Translations under genes and position numbers: made by a program
Assembly (NCBI GenBank): GCA_022495005.1
Contig: JAGYXB010000825.1
Location: 868,001-932,000 of the forward strand
DNA length: 64,000 nt
Direction of reading: 5' to 3'
From: Rhyacophila brunnea
Lineage: Eukaryota > Arthropoda > Insecta > Trichoptera > Rhyacophilidae
In this document: piece after piece, positions 43,030 through 55,716 of the stretch
How positions within the stretch are numbered: position 1 is the stretch's first letter
How the letters are laid out: the number at the start of each line of letters is the position of its first letter
The notes under the pieces: generated by a model
The model's database searches: none
What the model was told of the DNA's origin: nothing
What the model saw: only the letters and a program-made list of their open reading frames with translations

Positions 43030-43455
43030 ACGGGATAAAACAGAACATGACAAAACAGAACAACCGGAGGGAAAATGAAGCATTAATTTTTGTGGAATCT
43101 ATTTAGGTTAGGTTAGGTTAGGTCATTATTTCATTGTACCTAATCACCCAGTCATTTTGAACATATTATATTGATTAAGATGAGATATCCTAAGCTTGCC
43201 GGTAACACCGAGTTAAGTCCCGTTTATTTGAGTCTTTCTAGCGATTAGTAATGCAGAAATTATGTATATAATTTGATTTATTATGGCGTATTGAAAATCT
43301 GTGCTATTAAAAATCTATCAACATAATAAAGATAGGACAATTGCAATATTAAATTATTATTTTTCCCGAAAGGTCATAGTTATATTTATCGTTTTCTGTT
43401 TTGTCACTGTTCTCTGTTTTGTCATGTTCTGTTTTGTCACTGTTCTGTTTTGATG
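43030..43455. mobile_element. Element C, short copy
   Basis: Left edge GGGATAAAACAGAACATGAC then AAAACAGAACAACCGG; right edge TTTTCTGTTTTGTCACTGTT then CTCTGTTTTGTCATGTTCTG. Core copy 3 is at 43130-43345. A four-unit TTAGG array sits at 43103-43122 between left edge and core. This is the cleanest view of the family's inverted-end structure. Confidence 0.6.
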
Positions 43456-43459
43456 TAAT

Positions 43460-43821
43460 GTAAGTATGTACCTATCTACAATTCAAATATAATTTTCTAT
43501 CTATAATATAAAAATCTACACGTGTCATTGCTGTTCACTAAGGACGTGACTTCCAAGGACAACAGAAGCAAACAAGACATCGCGAACCCGACAAAAAGAT
43601 AAAGTCCTTTTAAAACTTTTATAGTAAGTAATAATTAATACATTTTTTTGTTTCCAACCAGTGAGCTGATTTTTTTAATGGAAATATATTTCCGTTATTA
43701 CTAAGTTTAGGTAGGTAGCTATTTCTATATATAAATATTGATTCTCCTCGATTTGCCGCCCTTCGGGTAAGTGCCGCCCCCAAACGACGCTCAATCTGCC
43801 TGCCCCCACGGGACGTCACTG
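43460..43821 (+). mobile_element. hAT element X, 3' part
   Basis: GTGTCATTGCTGTTCACTAA, AGTGAGCTGATTTTTTTAAT and GATTTGCCGCCCTTCGGGTA lead to GGGACGTCACTG at 43821, matching 56640-56941. The 73-codon minus-strand frame here is a by-product. Confidence 0.75.
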
Positions 43822-46800
43822 CTTCGGGGTGATAGTACAATTAATACGGTAATATTTATTGTTTTTTTTATTTTAAAGGTTGTATTTGAACCACTTTCAA
43901 TTAATATATAATAACGTTTAAATATGTGACATTGCACATGTAGATCGCGGTGTATTTATTTATATACGTGATATTTTATATATAATTCACCATATACGAT
44001 TATTATCTCATGTGACGGCAACTAAACGTGCACGATATGAATAATACCTACCGTAATCCATGTGTGATAAATTGATTCTCGGACAGGCGAGCTGGTCAAG
44101 TCCAAAAAAAGAAATAAATAAATAATAATTGTATTTTTTTGTCTGTTACTATCTTTATCTCCCATCAATCTTTTTTCATAGCGCGGCGGCCGTTGCGAGA
44201 CATTTTATTTATATTCAAATGGTATAAATAACATGTCATTGATTTTATGCAACTTAAAAGTGATAACTTAGTAATTTATTATTTACTTATTTGAATTTCA
44301 TTAGTTGTCAACTAGAGGCGGTTACTTGTACGAAAGTTTGCTAAGTTGTTAACCGTATAATTGTTATTGAAATCCAAAGTATGGTTTTCTTTAACGCTGA
44401 TGGCTCTATCGATTTGTTAGAAGATTTAAAAAGGAGACACAAAACATTTCATCCCAGTGTCACTACCCCTTCAAATTTGACCAATTTTGTGAGGTTTCTT
44501 CTGGATACCTATTGAGGCCGGAACCATTTTCGGGCTGACACATAGTAGTATGGCAGGGTCAGATCAATTTCTAGTACGTAAGAAAATTTTATAGCCACCC
44601 TTTCACAACTTAATTAATACTCATTTTTAAATAAGAATCATTCTTACTTAATATTTAAGGCTAATAATAATCAGTTAATGCACATTTTCCCTTCTCAAAT
44701 TCGACTGGAAGTGATACCAGTCATACGATTATCAAATTATAGCAAAATCTTAAAAATATGCATAGATATTTCTCACGAAGTAGAAAATATTATTTTAACA
44801 ATAAAATAATCTCTGCAACTAACATCAATCTAGCCTGTAGCGGTACAACATAGCCATTCAAACTTGTACACAAAAAATAAACCACAAATATTATTATAAT
44901 AATTATATTTGGTTACAAGATGTGATTCTAGGAAAAAGGTACATTGATATTTTTAGTAGTTAAATTGTATGGTTTTTATTTATTTTTCATAGTAGGTATA
45001 GCTTTATGAAGATTCGTTAAATATATTAGGTATACATTTAACTCAGTGCGGAATGTATCACGACTATATTCTGTAAACACTAAATACCTACTGCATGCTG
45101 CTGATGCTGCAGCCTCCTATCCAAGGCCCCCACATTCTGAAACGGGACCCCAGATCTGGATGTTTGGCGGGTCCCCTTCCTATCGCTGAGGTTAAGGGCT
45201 GTATGATTTTTTACACTAGTCTTACCTAAATGGTATTCCACGGAAACCCTGATCAGCATCGGGCATCATATTATAAAGTACAGAATATAGCAACCCCTTT
45301 TTGTGGTAACATGCGATCCTTCGAGATTAGCCATTTGTATTAATCAGAACACATACTAAAAATAATTATAAAATAAAATTATGCACGTGAATTATCATTT
45401 AATTATATCATTATCTGAAATTTCATCGTGCCAATAGCAACGCAGGCGACTTTTTTTGAAAAATATTAGTGCAAAGTTGTGGTGCGCGCTTATCTCAGTT
45501 AACTATTCGACCCACCACGCAGGCCCCAGGCTAGAGTCTTATCAGCCCCTCCTTGTGGAGGCCATGCCCATATCACATCCAACTCGATGATACGATGTTG
45601 GACGAAGTTTTGAGACATGCAATGCAACGCAACTGGTTCGTTGCCCATCAGGTGGCTATTCGATATAATTAGCTTGTTATTTAAATGTGGTAATTAAATA
45701 TTAATTAAAACGTCCGCAGCGAATGGGTTGAGAGTCTTAGTCTAGCTTACCTTTTCTTCACGTCTACTGGGTATATATGCATAACCTGGAAGAATCAGTG
45801 GTAGGTTCATGGACCTGAGACAACCTTGAGGCCCTAGACATTGACTGATTTTAAGGCATATATATAAATAAAAAAATCTAAGCTTTTACTACCAACTTAC
45901 CTAGTAAAAATAGCAATATAATATATATCTCTCTTTCTATCTAGTTATTATTGCAGACGTCAGTAATGGCTAATAATAATATTATTGGTTGACGAGGCCC
46001 CATTTAAATAAATCTTCGTACTGTGGAAGATGCAAGAAGTATAGTGGGCAACAAGATTCTTGAAAGTCGTGTCCATAATATTATGCTCTGAATTAGGAGC
46101 AGATGTTAAAGAGGAAAAAGAAATCTTATTTATGACAAACTGAAGAAGCTATGGCAAAGAAATCGTAATAAATAATTCATTCAAAGAATTTCCTTTTCGC
46201 CATTTTTCTAAGTTAGTGGTTGTATTCTTATATCTATATATTATAATAAAATAACTAAATAATTGCAATTAGTAGTTATATGCAAAAAAGAGTAACAAAC
46301 GTAGTAAGATTATGTCGACCACAAAATTCACTCGAGACAATAAAATTGTCATAACCAGTTTTGACAGCTAGCTACCCACGAACACAGATTTTAAAAAGAG
46401 AAATTTAAAATGAAAAATTAATCTGAAATTAAATTTAAATCACTCTGTAAAATTGGTCATAATTTATAGACTTGCACTCAAATTTCATTGAGATATAACA
46501 CTTTAAAATATATATAATAATACGACATTGTTAACTTGTGTATTAGTTAAAATAATATTTTGTTCCAGTACCTCTGTATTATTTTTGTGAGTGACAAGTG
46601 AGACAATGTTTGGCTACCTCATTTGATTTTTTTTCCAGCGACTAAGAAATATTATACCCACCAATTAAGATTATAATCAAAAATAACCCAGAAATACTTC
46701 GCTAAGCGGTTCGACAGTTAATTTATTATTAATCCAAAGCAGAAATATTTTTCATAATAATTACCTACCTACCTAGTTAAATTCAAAATATTTATTATAT

Positions 46801-47010
46801 ATTATTAATTATATTATCATACTTGAAAGTAAATTTGACAGTATAGAAAATATTCTGAATTGCTCTTAAGATAGGCATCGTGTTTTATTATAAAGTCAGT
46901 CTAAATTCTAAAGAGACAGGAAAACAGCTGGAATTTTGCCCAGGACTTTTCGCTAATGGAGTAAAAATACCATGTTGTTTACCTAGCTAGTTTCTTGCAT
47001 TACAAGGATT
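43822..47010. other. Long gene-free AT-rich interval
   Basis: Only one repeat is recognised: 44390-44460 (GCTGATGGCTCTATCGATTT then AGAAGATTTAAAAAGGAGAC) is a relative of hAT-like element I. GC-richer patches at 45100-45200 and 45480-45660 carry no recognisable frame. Confidence 0.35.
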
Positions 47011-47404
47011 TGAGGTGATTGGGACCATACCTAAATAAGATTTGATATAAATAAAAAGGATGTTAAGTTATACACATTTATATTTTTTATAAAAATCGAT
47101 ATTTTTTAAAATAGATGAATTAGTCATAAATCTTCTCATGGCATTATAGAACACGTAATAAACTAAATTGTAATAATAAATATGACCATAAAATGATATG
47201 GAATAATAAGATGGGATCCTTTAAAAAACATCACATTTTTAATCTTTGACTTAAAATAAAAAATATTTATCTTTTTATCAGGTAATGTTTTCAGATACAT
47301 ATTTATTGATAAATCCATTTTAAATTACAAATTAATTATCAAAAAAATGTCTCAAATTGCAATCTTCGTATTTTTCTGCTAGGTAGGTAGAGGATTCGCC
47401 TTAA
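47011..47404 (+). mobile_element. TTAA element B4 (left end lost)
   Basis: GGGACCATACCTAAATAAGA, TATACACATTTATATTTT and AAATTGCAATCTTCGTATTT then CTGCTAGGTAGGTAGAGGAT and TCGCCTTAA. The right terminus with TTAA (47401-47404) is the mirror image of B2's left terminus. Confidence 0.75.
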
Positions 47405-48194
47405 ATGGATCATGGCTACCCTTTTTTATAATTGATCACATAATATAATTTTAATATCAATATAATTTAGCACATGTGAATAAAAACTATAACTATTTTA
47501 TCAATACACTTTGTCCACTGCAGAAAACTGTAAGTTTTTAAATAAAATTTCGTTCAAACAAAAAATATTAAGAATAATAGGTACAGTTTTTTGCTGAAAT
47601 AACCATGCAACACAATGAAATTATTAAAGGTTATTGCTGGCATGCACAAAACTGTGATCTACTAGCTAGTATCAAAACTGACAGTAATCTATAACACCCT
47701 CCCATTTTCATTATTCATCAACGGCTTATATTTTTCTGGGATTATGGTACAAATGATAACATAATGTAGATAGTTGGAAAGCTGTGGAAAACTTATTATA
47801 TATTATAAATTCGTTATAAATTAATATATAAGTATTTGAAATTATATGCTTCCCTTCGTCGTTGGCCAGTGCCTGCAATTCCTTTACCATCTGTTATTTC
47901 TAAAATATATCTCTAGGGACTTTTGCAGTTCTATGGCTACACAGCCAGAAGTAAAAATTTTCGATAGATTTATCGTTAGTGGAAATTTCGAGGGTTCCAA
48001 TAATCCCTATCTTCCGAATTTGTTAGGTGTTTTGTATGACACGTTGCTCTATAGTGGCATTTAGCAGCACCAGCTGGATATCAGGATACTGGAATCATAT
48101 TGGATATAGGTACATACTGCTCATTACCTTCCAATGTACGAGATTATATTATTTTCTTCATTTTTTTTAATAAATATTTTAATAAAAAAAAAAT
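47405..48194. other. Unrecognised interval
   Basis: A 72-codon frame at 47846-48064 has no recognised domain and no supporting context. Confidence 0.3.
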
Positions 48195-48417
48195 CGACTA
48201 TGTCCGATCCTAATAGGATCATATGGGCCTCCACAGAGAAGAGGTTTGTATCAACAGATTTTTTTTACGAGAAATGTATGTCAGCCACATGCTCAACCTA
48301 TTAGGTTCATACCCTGAAAAAAATTGAAAAACAATATGTGTACTTGCCAGACCCAGGATTCGAACCTGAGACCCACGGCGTGATAGTCCAGCGCTTAAGC
48401 CGCGTGACCACCGTGGG
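48195..48417 (-). mobile_element. SINE1, full length
   Basis: CGACTATGTCCGATCCTAAT to GCCGCGTGACCACCGTGGG, B-box GGTTCGAATCC on the minus strand, with only small changes from the copies at 1608 and 34308. Confidence 0.9.
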
Positions 48418-49837
48418 TAATAAAAAAATAAAAAATATATAATAAGTAATAATATTTAACATAGATACATATTATTTTTGTAAAATTACAATACTGCCCT
48501 TCTAAGTAAAAAGACATTGTTTTAGGTTTTAGTAAAACAAAAACCCAAGTTTTAAACTACCCTTTCTCTAAAATTATTAGATTGTTTTGACATAATCTCT
48601 AAAAAACAGTGTACTGTGTAGCAGGGCAGAATAAACCTTAAGGTCCACTGACAGTATAGTAGTTAAACAGTAGTTTAGTAGATAGTAGAAGCGATCAAAC
48701 AACAACACTCAAGCTTTGAGAAAACCACATATTATTATGTAAATATTATTATATCGAGCCCAGACTAGGAGAATGAGAACCCAGTGCCTTACGCACAGGA
48801 CTACGAGGGTAACCGTATTATAATACAGAGTTCATATAAATCCCTTTTGTATAATAGTTGTTCAGCCTTTTGATAAAACAGACTATTTGCAACTATTGGG
48901 CGTTGTATCATTATTGCATCCAAAACAGTTTATGCAACATGGGGGGTGGGTTATAAAATAAAAATTATCACAAAATTGTAAAATATAATTTATTTATTAT
49001 ATAGAAACAATAAAACATTATTATTTTTGGACCAAGCCCTTTCATCATATTTTTTTAATAGCTAGTGTAAACAAGACAAAGTAGTTGTACCTGTCAGTAA
49101 TTAAGTTGTATTTCTATGAATAAAAAATGATTTTAATCGGTCATATTTAATAAAAAATATATAGAATTTTCGTGTCTGCGAGTTGATTACAAAATGTTTT
49201 CGTTGATTAGTCCAAAAGATCGCTTATTGCTTGTCGGAATAATTAAAAATACAAGAAAAATCATGTGTGAACAGGCAGTCGATGTAGAGGAATTTGTGAT
49301 TTATAAGACCTTATCTGCGGTTCTCAATTTGTTAATAATATTATATTATTAGAGGTTATAATATCACTTTAATATTAATAATGCAATACAACTTTACAAA
49401 TTAATCATGACCTTTAATACTGCTACCATATAGGTGACGTCATTGACATCACGCGGGGGTCGGCAGATTATGCGGTGCTTAGATGCGCAATATTACAATC
49501 TTAATGTGGAGAGTAACATTTATGGAAAAACTTGCAATTTAACACATTTTTTGGATAAATTTTAAACTATTGTCTATAATTCATAGTTTTAACGTACCTA
49601 TGTACATATATTGTTTCTAATTAAAAAAAAACAGATTTTTCTATAAAATATGAATGAATATACTTTAAAATACTTTTTATTTATATCATTTAGAGCTTTG
49701 GAAATATGCATTACCGCATCAAAGCTATATTCGATTAAATATTTTAAAAATCAAGTTATATACATTTTTATTTCATCCAATATCGATTTTTTTTAATTAA
49801 AAAAGAATACCTACGTTAAACCAACGAAATTTGCCAA
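48418..49837. other. Gene-free interval with two degenerate repeat scraps
   Basis: 48748-48818 read on the minus strand (CTCGTAGTCCTGTGCGTAAG, CACTGGGTTCTCATTCTC) resembles a SINE2-type tRNA head. 49436-49490 (GTGACGTCATTGACATCACG then GGGGGTCGGCAGATT) resembles the hAT X terminus. Confidence 0.35.
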
Positions 49838-49918
49838 TGCGACCACACCCGACGGGACTTGAACCTGTATCTGCTGGATTCGCGCCAGTATGCTTTTCCA
49901 ATTAAGCTACGGACACCT
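49838..49918 (-). ncRNA. tRNA-like sequence, probably a pseudogene or SINE head
   Basis: On the minus strand, GTCCGTAGCTTAATTGGAAA (A-box side, GCTT/AAGC D-stem), a CTGG/CCAG anticodon-like stem and CAGGTTCAAGTCCCGT (B-box arm) are in tRNA order. The acceptor ends do not pair and the base before the anticodon is not T, so I do not call a functional tRNA gene. Confidence 0.45.
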
Positions 49919-50186
49919 TACTAAATTACGACGATTTAACCTAGTAGTTGTTACATGAAATACTCCATCGAATTGCGTTTTAATGTTGGCTATCGATTTT
50001 AGTATATTAAATTAAGGTAGATATCAATCAATTCCTTAATTACTAACCGACGTCGTGGATTATTCCATTATTTAGTTTTTATAACGTACTTAAACATGCT
50101 TATATTTATAATAAGCTTTTTTATTCAGCAAATAACACACAAGATTTGGGAATGTAACATTCTATAAGTTATTTTTTGGTAGATAG

Positions 50187-50365
50187 AAGTCTGTTATGGG
50201 GAAGCTAGGGGCAAACACATTTTGAAAATATCCGACATACTGGATTATTTGTTAGGTTGGGTTAGTTTAGGTTAGGTTAGGTTTTCATTCTTGAATTCAT
50301 GAATTTTGCCAAAATCGGCAATGACAATTAGTGCGGTTCCCGCCTGGCTTCCCCATAACCGACTT
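50187..50365. mobile_element. Small MITE carrying TTAGG-type repeats
   Basis: AAGTCTGTTATGGGGAAGCT and (reversed) AAGTCGGTTATGGGGAAGCC are near-identical ends. Inside, ACACATTTTGAAAATATCCG..ACTGGATTATTTGTTAGG (repeat D) is followed by GGTTAGGTTAGG units. Confidence 0.6.
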
Positions 50366-52029
50366 ATACCGTTTTTTTCTACAAAATGATTTTTTCTAGT
50401 GTGTATATGCGTGAGATGTTTTCAAATTACGTATTTTCTTGAATTTTATTCATCCCACAGTTCGTCAAGCGCTGTTCCGCGAGCAGGTAATTATGAAACA
50501 TTGGAGCCTCGTCTAAAAAAGGGGGCGGCGAACATTCATTTTACATCTCTCCGATTGAGATTCCCGCTCTGCTACTAACACGTGTAATTAATCATTTTGT
50601 AAATTATTACATTTCTGCACGCACACATTTTAAAATCTAAGTGCGATGCCAATAAATGTTGCATAAAGGTCTGAAGTAAAATTACTATTTCGTCATTACT
50701 AACATCTACGCTTCTACAGTGTTGCAGACATGCACAAATGTTTGTTTAAGGGCATCGTTTATCTTTTGAATCGGGTCTATTTTGAGTACATAATAAAATT
50801 GTCAGTCCATCCAGGGCTCGAAATTGATCGAAGCGCCGTTCCGATTCATGAAATCCCCAAAATTATCGTTCCGTCTCGTAAAAAGTTGACCATCTGAGCT
50901 AGATTTGCCGTATAACAAAAACCTTACATACTCATTTGTATTAAATATACATAAAATTAGGTGACTATGGTAATATTTTCTGAAATTTATTTAACGTTCC
51001 AGTACGTAAAATTTTCCATTTTAAGCGCTGTGTCCATCTCATAATAATATTATGTCAAACCCTCTAAAAATAGCACTGCTTAAGTATCAATGGCGTGCGG
51101 TGTCTTTTGAGATTGGGCATGCTCTTAAAAAGCATAATAATTAAGCCTACATATTATATTGAAATTACAAGAGATATCTTGAAATAACGATGACATTTTT
51201 TGTCACATCGGATATTACAGTTTTGAAATAAATTATTTCTATTGACTAACCAATTACATATTTTTACAACAAGTGAATTTATTAACGTTTTCACTGAAAT
51301 TATACGTTAACAGAGCAATAATAAAATACTGTTTGTAGAGCATGAAAAATATAATATCAAATAAAAAGTCCCACATCACAGTAAATGTTCTCTCATAGAG
51401 AGCAGTGCCATGCATTTACAATGTTATTGAATTTGTATTGATTTTGTGGATATTAACATCTTGATATATCTAAAGCATGCACCAGATCCACGACATATAT
51501 GTACCGCACGCCACTGTTAAGTAATTACATCACTATAAATAATTGTATAAATAGTAGGTACATATGTCAACATTGTATGCGCGTTTCGTTTAGATGAGAA
51601 ACTGTTATGCATATTATAATACCGAAATAAATAATACATAATTTCAAAATACCTCAGAGATAGGTATAATCACAAAAGATCTTCTTGGAACACCTAGCGA
51701 CTATCGAACTCGCGAATTTTTCGTATTTTTCTCCACACTCAAGAATTACCTACCTACTTACAAGTGCCTACTTACAGCCACGCCAAGAAGGTAATGCACT
51801 ACGTTATTTTTGTGTTCAATGGGCTCCCTATAATACACGTTTAGGTATTCCCTCGTTTTTAATTTTTTATTATTCATAATTTTTGCTAGAATTCGTATAA
51901 AACAAAAGTGTCATCGTTGACGACCATCGTCTTACAATGTAATGTAATAATAAAATAATAACTCTCATTTTTCATCCCTGCACATATACATAATATGACT
52001 TAAAAAGGTCCTTGCAAAACTTAACGACA
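50366..52029. other. Gene-free AT-rich interval
   Basis: No gene or recognised repeat is seen; a 64-codon frame at 51685 is unsupported. Confidence 0.35.
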
Positions 52030-52440
52030 ACACAATGCTAATTTCATTGTGATATAAATGTGCATTTTCTATATATCGGAGAACCTATAATTTTTTTCTA
52101 GCATACATATTTATAATAATATACTTATAGACACACAATCCATTGTCAACTCTAAATACCCAAATTATCGACTTACCAACATTTGGCAGCAACGTCTTGG
52201 GGTTACTGCCAAAAGTTGGTAAGTCTCGAAATCATGTTATGGAGTAACTTCGATTTGAAAGTTTGACATGCCCTCTAAAATCAGGCTTAATGCTAATTTC
52301 TTTGTGCTTTATGCATGTTCTATATTAATCTATATTATATCGAATGATCTTTTGATCATTTTCAAGCGTACATATTAATAAGAGACACATAATCCGTTGT
52401 TAACTCGAAATACCTAAAGTATCAACTTACCAACTTTATA
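52030..52440. repeat. Imperfect tandem duplication with a 20-bp-stem hairpin
   Basis: AATGCTAATTTC…TGTTCTATAT…GACACA.AATCC.TTGT.AACTC.AAATACC occurs at about 52035-52160 and 52290-52415 (offset near 255 bp). At the end of unit 1, GACTTACCAACATTTGGCAG (52170) pairs with CTGCCAAAAGTTGGTAAGTC (52206), with one mismatch. Confidence 0.6.
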
Positions 52441-53526
52441 CAATTATATTGTAATGAGATCTGAGTAGGAAAAATAGACAATTTGTGACTCAGAGTGCAA
52501 ATTATTATAAATTCGCAGAGTTGATTACAATTACAGTCTAGGACAATTATTGGACGATTGTCATCTTACCACCAATAAGGATTAATTCAATAATTGCAAT
52601 CAAATGTTGTGCAAAAATATCATAGTTTCTTTAATAAATCCTCAATTATATATTATTGTAACTTGCGAAATCAATGATTTCCTAGGCACTATATAAACAT
52701 CCCGAGTAACATGGGCATAGAAAAATAATTTAATATTCTGCAATATTTATTTAAAAAAAAAATAAACATGTCCATTTCTAAATAAATTAGTATCGATAAT
52801 TTAAAAAAATAGCGCAGATGTTTAGTCATACTAATAAAATATTAATAAAACGTATTCGAAATGATATTATTTAGATTTTAATATATTCAAAAGGTGGTCC
52901 ACATTAAGAGTTGAACTTGTTTCAGCCTAATATCCAATTTATGGTACGTTTTCTGTCAAACGGCATATCAACCCATTAGCGGCATTACCGCTAAGTATTA
53001 GAAAATAATAATCAATTAAAATTATTTTGTTTTTTTGACAATTGTAGGTGTAAAATGCTCGAGCACAATTTGTCTGATTGCTTACTTGCCATAGTAGTAA
53101 TTTCAAAATAATTTACGCGGACATAATTGATTAGGTACGCGCAAAAACGTAAATGGCAATGTAAATGACTCATCGCTCGTATGTCAAATAAATAATTTTG
53201 TAATAGACAGATATATAAGTATATGTTGTAAAAAAAACTAATTTCGTTTACAGTTAATCCTAATTGGAAGGTCATCAATGCCATCTTGATTAAAATTAAT
53301 AGGTACAATAATATTTACGTTGTTTTTCCATAACACTGATTTTTTTTATGTTTAAATAATATTTAAGCCCCCACTCCCCGTCTCCCAACCCTCCTTCAAA
53401 TCATCGTATCTACTGTAGTAGTAATCTCGGAAAAAATTTCATGAATAACCGAAATACAACAAGCCGTTTTTAGATTTCACACTGCAAATAAAATGTTTTA
53501 TTTTTATAAACATCTTATTTTGTAAA
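52441..53526. other. Gene-free AT-rich interval
   Basis: No gene is seen; a 98-codon minus-strand frame at 53012 has low-complexity content. Confidence 0.35.
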
Positions 53527-54170
53527 TCTAATATATAAAAATCAATATTTGTTTGTCTGTTCGTATTTTATGCGCTGCCATACCGTTTATCCGATTGCGA
53601 TAAAACTTTGTCAACTTATTGCTTGCACTTGCGTGAAGGTTATAGGCTATATCTTATTATATAAAAATGAATGTCTGTCTGTCTGTCCCGTATGCGTTCC
53701 TATACCATTCATCCGATTGCGATGAAAATTTGGTGAGTTGTTGTTTGCATACCCGCAAAGATTTCTAAATTAGAAAAACCATCTTCTTCTTCTTCATTCT
53801 ATCTTATTTTATTCGTATGGTTCCTATAATATTTATCCGATTGCGATGAAACTTTCATCAGTTGTTGTGCGCACACCCGCGAAGATTTCTAAATTAGTAT
53901 TATATAAAATACAAAGTTTGTTGTTTGTTTGTTCTATCCAATTTCGATTTTTTAATTATTAAACTATTAATAACGTTTGCATAATTTAGTGTTCTTTTGT
54001 TTGACCTTTACTCATATTAGAATTATTTTCATATTGCCATATTGTATTACACATATACCTATTTTAATATTAAAAAGATAATTACTTACTTATTATTATT
54101 TTTTAAATATCCAAGATAAATGTATCCACGAAGCGACCCTGTGCGAAGCCGGGTACTTCAGCTTGTAACT
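53527..54170 (+). mobile_element. Helitron-like non-autonomous element with repeated 5' end
   Basis: TCTAATATATAAAAATCAAT starts the first unit and TCTTATTATATAAAAATGAA (53652) the second, both followed by TTTGTCTGTC…ATCCGATTGCGATGAAA; a third, decayed unit starts near 53800. The end is GCGAAGCCGGGTACTTCAGC then TTGTAACTAA. This start and end combination matches widespread insect Helitron-derived repeats. No Rep/helicase is present. Confidence 0.55.
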
Positions 54171-54302
54171 AAATAAAACTAATGGTGAAATAAAATGATC
54201 CAAAAGTCTTTCATATTTAAATGGACCCCTCATGACATTTTTCTGTGGGCGCGCCTGATGATGATCACAACAATAATTATCTATGGCTTCTTAACAAGAA
54301 CG

Positions 54303-54978
54303 TTTAAGCGCGAATCAAATTGAGGTGCATGTCGCGGACTATCACGTGATGTCACAGTAAGCTGCCGCTACGGGAAGAAATGTATAAGGAATGTCGTTAT
54401 TTTTCGTGTTTAAAATGTTATCAGACTGATGCTCCCATACCGTAGCACATTTTGAGCCTTTAAACGAACATTGTCAGTTAGAAAAATCTGCCGAAATCAC
54501 TAAAACAATAATGAGGTCACCTCACGTTGAACTGTACTCCATCGACACATGCATGACGTTTTGAACGTTTTTATCATATTCCACATGCCTACACTTTTCG
54601 AATGTCATGTCAAAATCACATTTTTTTGTTTTTAGCGGTTGGCACTATGTATTTTCGATAAGAATTTTGTCTATTATCTATGGTCTGCAGGTTGGGTACT
54701 ATTCAAAATATTATCTATGGATGTCATATCGCAAGTATTTTAACGTTCGCACACGTAGAAACTGTTGAAATTAATTGAAATCAGCATGAATAATTAATAA
54801 TAATTCAAATTACTAATACATTATAGTAGGCACTTTTCATCGGTGTCATTTTTCAGTGAATTTACAGGGATGGTAATGGTTCAAAATATTCTGCAAAATG
54901 ACGAAACCATAGACTAAACTTGTCGCCGCGACAGCGTGACAGTAGGCGACATGCACCTCAATTTGGTTCGCGCTTTAA
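54303..54978. mobile_element. MITE with 33-bp TIRs
   Basis: TTTAAGCGCGAATCAAATTG then AGGTGCATGTCGC on the left, and reversed TTAAAGCGCGAACCAAATTG then AGGTGCATGTCGC on the right (three differences). Outside are AACG and GGTTA, with no clear duplication. The 676-bp interior is non-coding. Confidence 0.75.
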
Positions 54979-55716
54979 GGTTAAAAACTATTTTATTTTC
55001 ATATGACAAACACTCAAAATGTATGGAGGAACTCATAAATAAGTAGACCGTTTCAAAAACTCAGCCACCATATTATTATAAAGCTGTTTTATTATACGTG
55101 CGTCCGCACTACAAGTTAATCTGACATTAAACGCGTAATTTATTACGTACCGGCAATTTTTTATTTATTTTTTATACCTCTATTAACACTGCTCCGAACG
55201 TTTTGGACCGATTGCAAAATAGACCACAGCAAGTACCAATATTGAGCAATGAAAAAAAACATTTATAATTTCTTTTTTTTTTATTTTAGATTATTTATTA
55301 TTGATTTATTTTCATGTGACGTGATTATTATCTTAATAATGAACACTTATCTATCATAAAAATTATTAATTGCGATCGAGAATAAATTATTCAAGACTTC
55401 GTAATTATAATATGTAAGTATAATAAATATTATATCTAGAGTTTTTTGATTTAGATGTTAATCAATGTTTTAAAAAATGCTTAATATCTTGCATAATATT
55501 AAACGTTAGACATCGATCAGTAATTAATATGTTTCGTCGCCAGACGTTGACATTATTATTAGCAACTTTTTAAAAAACATAATATTAGATTAATAAATTA
55601 GTTTGAAATTGTTTCAATAATACCATTTTTTAAATATTCGCTGCTTTTTTAAATTTGCTACAAATTTTAATTGTAATCTTTCATCTTAATTCTCATTCTA
55701 GCCATTCAGTGGTTTA
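54979..55716. other. Unrecognised AT-rich interval
   Basis: No gene or recognised repeat is seen. Confidence 0.35.

Noticed and set aside
49838..49918. Functional tRNA gene on the minus strand
   Set aside because: D, anticodon and T arms are suggestive, but the acceptor stem does not pair and the anticodon loop lacks the usual T.
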